Part shown: in pieces, positions 1 through 5,376 of the stretch
Numbering within the stretch: position 1 is the stretch's first letter
Layout of the letters: each line of letters starts with the position of its first letter
Assembly (NCBI GenBank): GCA_016182435.1
Contig: JACPGN010000229.1
Location: forward strand, 1 to 9,652
Origin: Lentisphaerota bacterium
GTDB lineage: Bacteria; Verrucomicrobiota; Kiritimatiellia; JAAZAB01
Length of the DNA: 9,652 nt
Direction of reading: 5' to 3'
Translations under genes and position numbers: made by a program
Notes under the pieces: generated by a model
What the model saw: the letters and a program-made list of their open reading frames with translations, nothing else
Databases searched by the model: none
What the model was told of the DNA's origin: nothing

Positions 1-1
1 G

Positions 2-1975
2 TGGCTTTCCAACAGCACCGTAAATCTGGGCGAGGTGACTTTGGCCGGGGTGGGTAATGCTACGAACACGCTGCTCTTTACCAACTGGAGTACCAAGCTC
101 ACGGCGACCAACGTGTATGTGAACAGCCGGGGCAACATTACTCATGCCCAGTCCCGGACCAACAACGCGCCGTTAAACACCAACCGCGTCTGGATCGTTT
201 GTACTAATCTGGCCATCGCCACCAATGGCAGCATCAATGTGAGCGGCCAGGGCCATTGGGCTCAGCAGGGACCGGGGGCCGCTGTGAATGGCTCAGATAC
301 CGTCGGCCCTGGCGCCAGCCATGGCGGTAAAGGCGGCGACACCAGTGGTGGCACCTGGCAATTTGCGGGGCCGATTTATGGTATGACGAACGCGCCTTTC
401 GAGCTTGGCAGCAGCGGCGGGAATGCTATTTCTGCCGGGTGGGGCGGTGGCGCTGGCGGCGGCGCGATCTGGATTGAAGCCGCCACTGTAACGGTGAATG
501 GGACACTCGCGGCCAACGGTTCTAACTCCGCTGGTTTTGCGGGTCCCACTTATTATGGCGGCGGCGGGTCGGGCGGCTCCATCTATATTGGCTGCGGCAC
601 CTTTGGCGGGTCAACGAACGGCCTGGTAAGCGCCAATGGCGGCAATGTTTATAGTGGCGATCCCGGCAGCGGAAGACCCGGCGGCGGGGGTGGCGGCCGG
701 ATCGCGGTCATCTATACCAACGTAGCGGCTGACACGGCTGTTCGCTTTTCAGTTGCCGGCGGGTCGCAAGGCTCGGTTTACACTGCTGATTTCGGCACTT
801 TGTATTTCCCCGATACCGCGCTGCTTTCCGAGACGCTGAACTCGTTTATCAGCGGCTGGATTGTCATCACCAATTTAAGTTCGTGGTCAGTTAATAACCT
901 TACGGTGAGCAACGCCAGCGTGGCTATCGGCGCCGAGTCGCTAACCTTGACGGTCACCAATAACCTCGTCATCGGAACCGGGGTGAATAGCGCCGCGAGT
1001 GTTATTCTGGGATATAGCGCGCGCACGGCGACGACCACGGTCAACGTGGGGAATTCCGTGACGCTCAACGGCGGGAAGCTGGGGTTCGGCGGTAAAACCT
1101 GGTCGTATCCGATCGCGGCAAAAGACGCACCCGCCTTTATTACCATAGGGGGCAACTTGACCCTGACCAATGGCGGCAGTCTTTGGGTGTATAGCGGAAT
1201 CACCAACGCAACCTGGCCGGACTACGGGGCCTTGGTAATTGTTACCGGCAATATATCGCTGGCAACCAACACCTGGATCTATCCGCATTCCAATCCAACC
1301 AACGGCGGCTCAGCGCTGTTTCGCCTGAATGATCTGCTGGTTCCGACCAACGCGGGGTTTAACGCGGACTCCAGCAAAAATTCGAGCACCACGTTGTTAC
1401 TCACCAGGGGATATTATGGCCATAATGGACCTGGGGTAGGGAATCAAGGATTTGCGGTTGGCCCCGGCACGGGATACGGCGGACAAGGCGGAGCCTGCTC
1501 AGGGCCGGGCGCCGGCGGTCCGACCTATGGCTACAGCAACGCGCCGGTCAGCGCGGGCAGCGGTGGCGTACGCAGCACCAGTGAGGGGGGCCCGGGTGGT
1601 GGCGTGGTGCGCCTCGATGCGGCAAATGTTACTTTGAATGGCACAATTACCGCCGATGGTTCAAAAGGCGCTGGTGTTTCTTATGGCGGCGGCGGGTCGG
1701 GCGGGTCGGTATATCTCCGGTGCCGTTACTTTGGCGGCGGCGGATTACTGAGCGCCGATGGCGGCAATGGCGCGCCAGGCAGTGGCGGTAATTATCCCGG
1801 CGGCGGCGGGGGCGGCCGGATTGCCGTATGGAGCAAGTACTGGCAATTCACGGGAACAACGACCGTAACCGGCGGGCTGGCGGCCGGATATAGCAGCGGG
1901 TCCACCAACGGCCAACCTGGCACGCTGTTCTGGGGTCAACTACCGCTCCCGGGCACGATCATTAAGGGCTTGTGA
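2..1975 (+). CDS. Glycine-rich, beta-repeat surface or secreted protein (3' part; 5' end outside window)
   Basis: The frame is open from base 2 with no stop, so the true start lies upstream; the GTG at 35 is internal. The visible 657 residues are dominated by Gly, Asn, Thr, Ser and Ala, are poor in charged residues, and contain only four cysteines. Two long glycine-rich modules (305-718 and 1460-1831) flank a middle part of Thr/Asn/Val-rich beta-strand-like segments such as TVNVGNSVTLNGG and ITIGGNLTLTNGG, as in beta-helix or adhesin-like proteins. Each module contains GGGGSGGS followed by an aromatic/aliphatic strand and then GGGGGGRIAV. Proteins of this style are common as very large exported proteins in Verrucomicrobiota, Planctomycetota and relatives. 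The visible C-terminus (about 50 residues after the second module, ending TIIKGL) shows no PEP-CTERM, LPXTG or transmembrane sorting signal. Function is unknown; a structural or adhesive envelope role is an inference. A signal peptide cannot be assessed because the N-terminus is missing. Confidence 0.8.
   Translation, partial: WLSNSTVNLGEVTLAGVGNATNTLLFTNWSTKLTATNVYVNSRGNITHAQSRTNNAPLNTNRVWIVCTNLAIATNGSINVSGQGHWAQQGPGAAVNGSDTVGPGASHGGKGGDTSGGTWQFAGPIYGMTNAPFELGSSGGNAISAGWGGGAGGGAIWIEAATVTVNGTLAANGSNSAGFAGPTYYGGGGSGGSIYIGCGTFGGSTNGLVSANGGNVYSGDPGSGRPGGGGGGRIAVIYTNVAADTAVRFSVAGGSQGSVYTADFGTLYFPDTALLSETLNSFISGWIVITNLSSWSVNNLTVSNASVAIGAESLTLTVTNNLVIGTGVNSAASVILGYSARTATTTVNVGNSVTLNGGKLGFGGKTWSYPIAAKDAPAFITIGGNLTLTNGGSLWVYSGITNATWPDYGALVIVTGNISLATNTWIYPHSNPTNGGSALFRLNDLLVPTNAGFNADSSKNSSTTLLLTRGYYGHNGPGVGNQGFAVGPGTGYGGQGGACSGPGAGGPTYGYSNAPVSAGSGGVRSTSEGGPGGGVVRLDAANVTLNGTITADGSKGAGVSYGGGGSGGSVYLRCRYFGGGGLLSADGGNGAPGSGGNYPGGGGGGRIAVWSKYWQFTGTTTVTGGLAAGYSSGSTNGQPGTLFWGQLPLPGTIIKGL
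305..718 (+). repeat. Glycine-rich module, copy A (inside the surface-protein gene)
   Basis: Encodes a block starting near GPGASHGGKGG, passing TVTVNGTLAANGS and GGGGSGGSIYI, and ending GGGGGGRIAVIYT. It shares motif order, spacing and a 24-nt exact DNA match (553-576) with the copy at 1460-1831. The offset between the matches, 1128 nt, is exactly 376 codons, so this is an in-frame intragenic duplication or array of one domain. Confidence 0.75.
1460..1831 (+). repeat. Glycine-rich module, copy B (inside the surface-protein gene)
   Basis: Second copy of the module at 305-718. It runs from GPGTGYGGQGG through NVTLNGTITADGS and GGGGSGGSVYL to GGGGGGRIAVW. The glycine clusters are the best conserved part; the linkers differ, so the copies are old or have drifted. 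The exact 24-nt match with copy A lies at 1681-1704. Confidence 0.75.
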
Positions 1976-1985
1976 CGGGACCGAG

Positions 1986-2062
1986 GACGGACGACAGACG
2001 ACAGAGCAGAGAAGCAAACATCCAACATCGAACGCCCAACGTCCAATGCTGAATGGAAGACG
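1986..2062. repeat. Degenerate heptamer-periodic spacer repeat
   Basis: Read in steps of seven from 1986, the sequence gives GACGGAC GACAGAC GACAGAG and then, from 2014, GCAAACA TCCAACA TCGAACG CCCAACG TCCAATG CTGAATG. In the second group positions 4-5 of every unit are AA. This is a 7-nt period with drifting units rather than a perfect tandem repeat. A related GACGACA-type tract recurs at 2135-2155. No coding function is visible; it occupies the left part of the spacer between the surface-protein gene and the epimerase. Confidence 0.6.
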
Positions 2063-2070
2063 ACGGCTTG

Positions 2071-2135
2071 CCCTGCGACGCCCTGAGCGAACCTGTGGTG
2101 AGCGAAGTTGAACCAGTCGAAGGGGCGAAGCAGGG
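2071..2135. repeat. Palindromic GAGCGAA-type dispersed repeat
   Basis: Outer arms CCCTGC (2071-2076) and GCAGGG (2130-2135) enclose CGCCCT and AGGGGCG arms and a core with GAGCGAA twice and a terminal GTCGAAGGGG. It matches in style the 'CCCTGAGCGAAGTCGAAGGG' type of intergenic palindrome known from many environmental bacteria; that comparison is from memory, not a search. It is followed by a GACGACA heptamer tract (about 2135-2155) and a small CCGGC-TTC-GCCGG hairpin (2173-2185) just before the epimerase start. Confidence 0.6.
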
Positions 2136-2214
2136 ACGACAGACGACAGACGACGGACTAGAGAAGACGAACCCGGCTTCGCCGGCGAGGCGGCCTGATA
2201 TAGTCGAAAGGCAA

Positions 2215-3177
2215 ATGAAGATACTGGTGACAGGTTCGGCCGGCTTTATCGGCTTTCATGTGGCTTCCGCGCTGTTGAAAACGGGACACAGCGTGGTCGG
2301 CCTGGATAATTTCAGCGATTACTATGCGGTGCAATTAAAACGCGACCGCCACGCTTTGCTGGAAAAACACCAGGCCTACCTCGGCAACAACTGCGATCTT
2401 TGTGATTATGCCAAGCTCCAGCAGTTATTTCAGGCGCAGCGGTTTGACCGCGTGTGCCATCTGGCGGCTCAGCCCGGCGTGCGCTATTCGATCGAGCATC
2501 CCTTTGTTTATCAGAAATCGAATAATGAAGGGTTCTTGAACGTGCTCGAGGCCTGCCGCCGGCATAAAGTTTCCCGGCTGGTCTATGCCTCCAGTTCCAG
2601 CGTCTACGGCGGACGCGCACGCCTGCCGTTCCGCGAAAAGGATCCGGTGGATACCCCCGTCAGCCTCTATGCCGCCACCAAGAAAAGCAATGAGCTCATG
2701 GCGCATGCCTACAGCCACTTGTATGGCCTGCAAGCCATTGGGCTCAGGCTCTTCACGGTCTACGGGCCCTGGGGCCGGCCGGATATGGCCGTCTGGCTGT
2801 TCACCGCGGCGCTGCTGGCGGGCAAGCCCATCAGCGTGTTTAATCACGGCAAGCAACGCCGCGATTTTACTTACATAGACGATATCGTCAGCGGCATTTG
2901 CGCGGCCTTGTTTGCCGAGGGCCTGGAGCGCTATGCCATTTTCAACCTGGGCAATCACCGCTCCGAGAACCTTATGGAGCTGATTAATCTGCTGGCCGCG
3001 GAGCTGGGCGTCAAGCCGGTCATGGAGTTGCTGCCGATGCAACCCGGTGACATGCCCGCAACCTGGGCCGATATTAAAAAGGCGCAAGCGCAACTGCAAT
3101 TTAAGCCGCGGACCACGCTGGCTGAGGGCATTCCCAAGTTTGTGGCCTGGTTCCGGGAGTATCACGGACTAAAATGA
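2215..3177 (+). CDS. NAD-dependent sugar-nucleotide epimerase, UDP-glucuronate 4-epimerase type
   Basis: Extended short-chain dehydrogenase/reductase of 320 residues. The N-terminal Rossmann motif TGSAGFIG (residues 6-13) binds NAD; the acidic residue at the end of strand 2 is D31 in VVGLDNF. HLAAQPGVRYS (82-92), the SSSSVYGG stretch (126-133) and Y152-xxx-K156 form the catalytic centre. RLFTVYGPWGRPDMA (178-192) and RRDFTYIDDI (215-224) are hallmarks of the UDP-glucuronate 4-epimerase subgroup, which makes UDP-galacturonate for capsule, LPS or exopolysaccharide; usual length is about 320-350. The ATG at 2215 was chosen because the Rossmann fold starts immediately after it and GAAAGG lies just upstream (spacer about 3 nt, short). 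The open frame runs back to 2053, but those 54 codons are translated intergenic repeat. The next gene, an export permease, supports a surface-polysaccharide role. The exact epimer substrate is inferred from motifs; a related UDP-hexose epimerase is the main alternative. Confidence 0.88.
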   Translation: MKILVTGSAGFIGFHVASALLKTGHSVVGLDNFSDYYAVQLKRDRHALLEKHQAYLGNNCDLCDYAKLQQLFQAQRFDRVCHLAAQPGVRYSIEHPFVYQKSNNEGFLNVLEACRRHKVSRLVYASSSSVYGGRARLPFREKDPVDTPVSLYAATKKSNELMAHAYSHLYGLQAIGLRLFTVYGPWGRPDMAVWLFTAALLAGKPISVFNHGKQRRDFTYIDDIVSGICAALFAEGLERYAIFNLGNHRSENLMELINLLAAELGVKPVMELLPMQPGDMPATWADIKKAQAQLQFKPRTTLAEGIPKFVAWFREYHGLK

Positions 3178-3183
3178 AAGTTG

Positions 3184-3407
3184 CTAAGGCGGGCTTATGC
3201 CTGCAACCCATTATCCAACACAATATCCAATATTCAACAAGGAATATCCAATAACCAAGTTAAGAGAATCGCAGACAACGTGTAAGGGGTGTTTTTGTTT
3301 CCTTTCTTCATCATTGGTTATTGAGGGTTGATATTCTTATTTTATATTGGATATTCTTATTACAAACATACACGCAAAAACGTGTATCTTTACGGGAAAG
3401 CGTCTAA
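3184..3407. mobile_element. ~210-bp dispersed element, copy 1 (MITE-like, CTAA-flanked)
   Basis: Nearly identical, in the same orientation, to 8547-8757. By eye the copies differ by about five or six substitutions, one single-base indel near the left hairpin and one 12-nt length difference near 3332-3344. CTAA stands at both ends (3184-3187 and 3404-3407). Internal parts are a GCGGGC/GCCTGC hairpin at the left end, a left arm of ATATCCA-type heptamers (about 3210-3258), a central unpaired section, a complementary right arm (about 3314-3360), and a hairpin at 3364-3391 with an 11-bp stem containing one mismatch. No coding capacity of its own. It separates the epimerase from the permease and forms the whole leader of the permease, whose ATG uses the last A of CTAA. 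Interpreted as a non-autonomous mobile element; a REP-like structural repeat is the alternative. Confidence 0.8.
3328..3357 (+). promoter_or_regulatory. Possible sigma70-like promoter inside element copy 1
   Basis: TTGATA (3328-3333) and TATTCT (3352-3357) are separated by 18 nt and point to the permease start 50 nt downstream. The spacing exists only because copy 1 carries the extra ~12 nt that copy 2 lacks. Such boxes arise easily by chance in AT-rich sequence, so this is weak. Confidence 0.22.
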
Positions 3408-4225
3408 TGCCAAATGATCTAAACTCCCGCTCGGTATGGACGGTGCTGGCCCAGCGGCGCCGGATTATCCTGGCGCTGGCCTGGCAGGACTTGCGCAACC
3501 GCTACGTCGGCGCAACGCTGGGACTGCTCTGGTCGTTCATCCAACCGTTGATCATGGCCCTGATCATGTGGTTTGTGTTCGCCGTGGCGCTGCAGCTCAA
3601 GCCTATTCATGGGATGCCTTTCATTGCCTGGTTCCTGGTGAGCGTCGCGGCCTGGAATTTTTTGGCCGAGTCGCTCAGCGCGGCTACGCAGGTTTTGCGG
3701 GAATATTCTTTCCTGGTTAAGAAAATCGCCTTCCAGATTGAAATCCTGCCACTGGCTAAAATCCTCGCTTGCGCCCTCGTGCACCTTGTGCTCCTTGCGG
3801 TAGTTAGCGCCATTCTGCTGTTGACCGGGATAAGCCTCTCCTGGTTCTGGCTGCAAACTCTGTATTACCTGGCCGCGCTGATCCTGCTCGTGCAGGCCTT
3901 GAGCTGGATCACCGCCGCGCTCAGTGTCTTCAGCCGCGATGTGGGCTTCTGTGTCCAGGCCTTGCTTCAACTGGGCCTCTGGATCTCGCCGGTGTTCTGG
4001 GAGTTCGATATGATCCCGGAACGATTCCGCTCGCTGGCCGCGCTGCTGAAATTGAACCCGTTTGTCTATATCGTCCAGGGCTACCGGCATAGCCTCCTGG
4101 AGCAGCTGCCCTTCTGGGCGGATTGGCGCCTCCTGCTCTATTTCTGGAGCTTTACTTGTGCTCTCTGGCTGGCGGGCTTTTTCTTCTTCAAGAAACTCAA
4201 GCCCCAGTTCGCCGATGTGCTATGA
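3407..4225 (+). CDS. ABC-2 type polysaccharide/O-antigen export permease (Wzm/TagG/KpsM-like)
   Basis: Integral membrane subunit of 272 residues, normal length for the family. An amphipathic N-terminal part with LAWQDLRNRYVGATLGLLW (24-42) is followed by about six hydrophobic segments (roughly 40-62, 72-90, 115-140, 147-172, 180-198, 241-261). The ending FKKLKPQFADVL is typical of TagG/RfbA-type permeases. These proteins dimerise and move lipid-linked polysaccharide across the inner membrane, powered by a separate ATPase (Wzt/TagH/KpsT). The ATG at 3407 is preferred: a TTG-initiated extension from 3347 would be translated from the repeat element. GGGAAAG (3394-3400), also in the element, is a weak ribosome binding site. 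The epimerase upstream fits a polysaccharide locus, but no ATPase gene follows: 13 bp after the stop lies the end of convergent ispH. The ATPase must be encoded upstream of the window or elsewhere, or was lost. Confidence 0.85.
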   Translation: MPNDLNSRSVWTVLAQRRRIILALAWQDLRNRYVGATLGLLWSFIQPLIMALIMWFVFAVALQLKPIHGMPFIAWFLVSVAAWNFLAESLSAATQVLREYSFLVKKIAFQIEILPLAKILACALVHLVLLAVVSAILLLTGISLSWFWLQTLYYLAALILLVQALSWITAALSVFSRDVGFCVQALLQLGLWISPVFWEFDMIPERFRSLAALLKLNPFVYIVQGYRHSLLEQLPFWADWRLLLYFWSFTCALWLAGFFFFKKLKPQFADVL

Positions 4226-4238
4226 ATGAAATTGGAAT

Positions 4239-5150
4239 TTATCTTTTGTTGATTTGTCCCATCAACGTTCGGATGTGCGCGATCACGGCGCGCGTGGTTG
4301 CCTCCGGCGTAGAGGCGCCGGCGGTTATGCCCAGGGTGCGCAGCCCCTTAAACCAGCGCGCGGCAAGCTCTTCCGGCGATTGGATCCAATACGTGCGCGG
4401 GTTCAGCGCCTTGGAGATTTCATAGAGCCGCTTGGTGTTGGCGCTCGTGCGCGAGCCGATGATCAGCATGGCATCGTTTTCAAGAGGCAGTTTCTTGATT
4501 TCGGCCTGCTTCATCCTGGTCGGGTTGCAGATCGTATTAAAAAACTTGAGATCGGCAATCCGCGCGCGCAATTGCGCCACGATCGGCAGCACCTCATCGA
4601 GGTTCTGGGTGGATTGGATCACCACCGCGGCCTTGCGCACGCCCTGTAGCGCCGCCCAGGGAAGAGGAGCGGCAGGGTCAATGATCACGGCCCGGCGCAC
4701 AATCTGGCCGCTAATGCCCAGCACCTCCTCGTGGCGGCGGTCGCCGATTATGATCACCCGCCGCCTCTCCCGGTCACAAGCGCGCACAATCCGGTGAATC
4801 TCGTGAACCATTGGACAGGTGGCGTCCACCAGCATATAGCCATAGCCCCGGGCCAGCGCCAGCGTCCGGCGCGCAACGCCGTGTGCGCGGAGAAGCAGGG
4901 TAGGGTGGCCAGGACGGCCAGGCCGCTTAGCAGCTCTTCCGCGCGCAGAGCGGGTGAGCGCGTCTGCGGGTCTAAGCCGTTTAATTTTATGGAGGCCGGC
5001 GGCTTCCAATTCCCGAATTACCGTTTCGTTGTGCACCAGATCGCCAAGCATATAGCCGGCCGGACACTCAGCCGCCAGCTCGCGCGCGATCTTGATCGCG
5101 CGCCGCACGCCAAAACAAAACCCCGCCGACTTGGCCAGATGAATTTGCAT
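4239..5150 (-). CDS. ispH: 4-hydroxy-3-methylbut-2-enyl diphosphate reductase (IspH/LytB)
   Basis: Last enzyme of the MEP isoprenoid pathway, a cytoplasmic [4Fe-4S] protein that reduces HMBPP to IPP and DMAPP. Cluster cysteines are C12 (FCFGVRRA), C112 (DATCPMV) and C208 (TICNP). Substrate residues are H40 (LVHNE), H90 (LRAHGV), H140 and E142 (RHEEVLG), T181 (STQN), S236/N238 (RTSANTKRL) and S280 (TAGAST), all at the positions expected from E. coli IspH after allowing for one insertion. That insertion, about 17 residues between H40 and H90 (around residues 63-83, rich in Arg, Gly, Pro and Ala), is unusual. The start ATG (5150-5148) has AAGG about 6 nt upstream and the cluster cysteine at the canonical position 12. 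At 303 residues it is near the usual length. It is a lone minus-strand gene, divergent from the dehydrogenase and convergent with the permease, with no visible operon partner. Confidence 0.96.
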   Translation of the reverse strand: MQIHLAKSAGFCFGVRRAIKIARELAAECPAGYMLGDLVHNETVIRELEAAGLHKIKRLRPADALTRSARGRAAKRPGRPGHPTLLLRAHGVARRTLALARGYGYMLVDATCPMVHEIHRIVRACDRERRRVIIIGDRRHEEVLGISGQIVRRAVIIDPAAPLPWAALQGVRKAAVVIQSTQNLDEVLPIVAQLRARIADLKFFNTICNPTRMKQAEIKKLPLENDAMLIIGSRTSANTKRLYEISKALNPRTYWIQSPEELAARWFKGLRTLGITAGASTPEATTRAVIAHIRTLMGQINKR

Positions 5151-5229
5151 GTCAAACCTTTTTTATGGTATGCTGCTGCGCTTTGACTGCTCAGGTCGCG
5201 GCCAGCACGCATGCCCGAGGGACTTTTTG

Positions 5230-5328
5230 ACCACGGATGCCACGGATAGCACGGATTTTCCGGGCCTGCTTGCAGCTTGCAAGCGGGCACAATTCCCCCG
5301 TATCCGTGTGATCAGTGTAATCCGTGGT
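5230..5328. repeat. Large imperfect palindrome with 9-nt units (CCACGGAT type)
   Basis: The left arm (5230-5256) reads as three 9-nt units ACCACGGAT GCCACGGAT AGCACGGAT. The right arm (5302-5328) is its reverse complement with 22 of 27 positions matching. Between them an inner stem GCCTGCTTG (5264-5272) / CAAGCGGGC (5280-5288) pairs with one G-U. It fills most of the 226-bp divergent spacer between ispH and the dehydrogenase and may form a cruciform or RNA hairpin. Repeats of this 'ACCACGGAT...ATCCGTGGT' style occur in many unrelated environmental genomes (recalled, not searched). I see no clear promoter boxes for either flanking gene in the rest of the spacer. Confidence 0.75.
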
Positions 5329-5376
5329 TAGTAGTTACGCTGCGTTTTTATACCAGAAGAGCATAATCGCTTAAAG

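Noticed and set aside
1452..1637. Plus-strand 61-codon ORF inside the surface-protein gene
   Set aside because: Out-of-frame reading of the glycine-rich repeat; Arg/Ala-rich shadow composition with no independent support.
2425..3165. Long open frame on the minus strand across the epimerase gene (also at 3419-4090 across the permease and 5371-6147 across the dehydrogenase)
   Set aside because: Each lies antisense to a well-recognised gene, has no family-like motifs, and is explained by GC-rich codon use of the plus-strand gene.
3347..3406. TTG start giving the permease a 20-residue N-terminal extension
   Set aside because: The extension is translated from the dispersed element; the same peptide is encoded by copy 2 where no permease follows. 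The ATG at 3407 starts the family-like sequence.
4226..4238. Terminator between the convergent permease and ispH genes
   Set aside because: Only 13 bp separate the stops and no inverted repeat is visible there.
5230..5328. CRISPR-like array because of repeated CCACGGAT units
   Set aside because: Units are 9 nt without spacers and form one palindrome; no cas genes are present.
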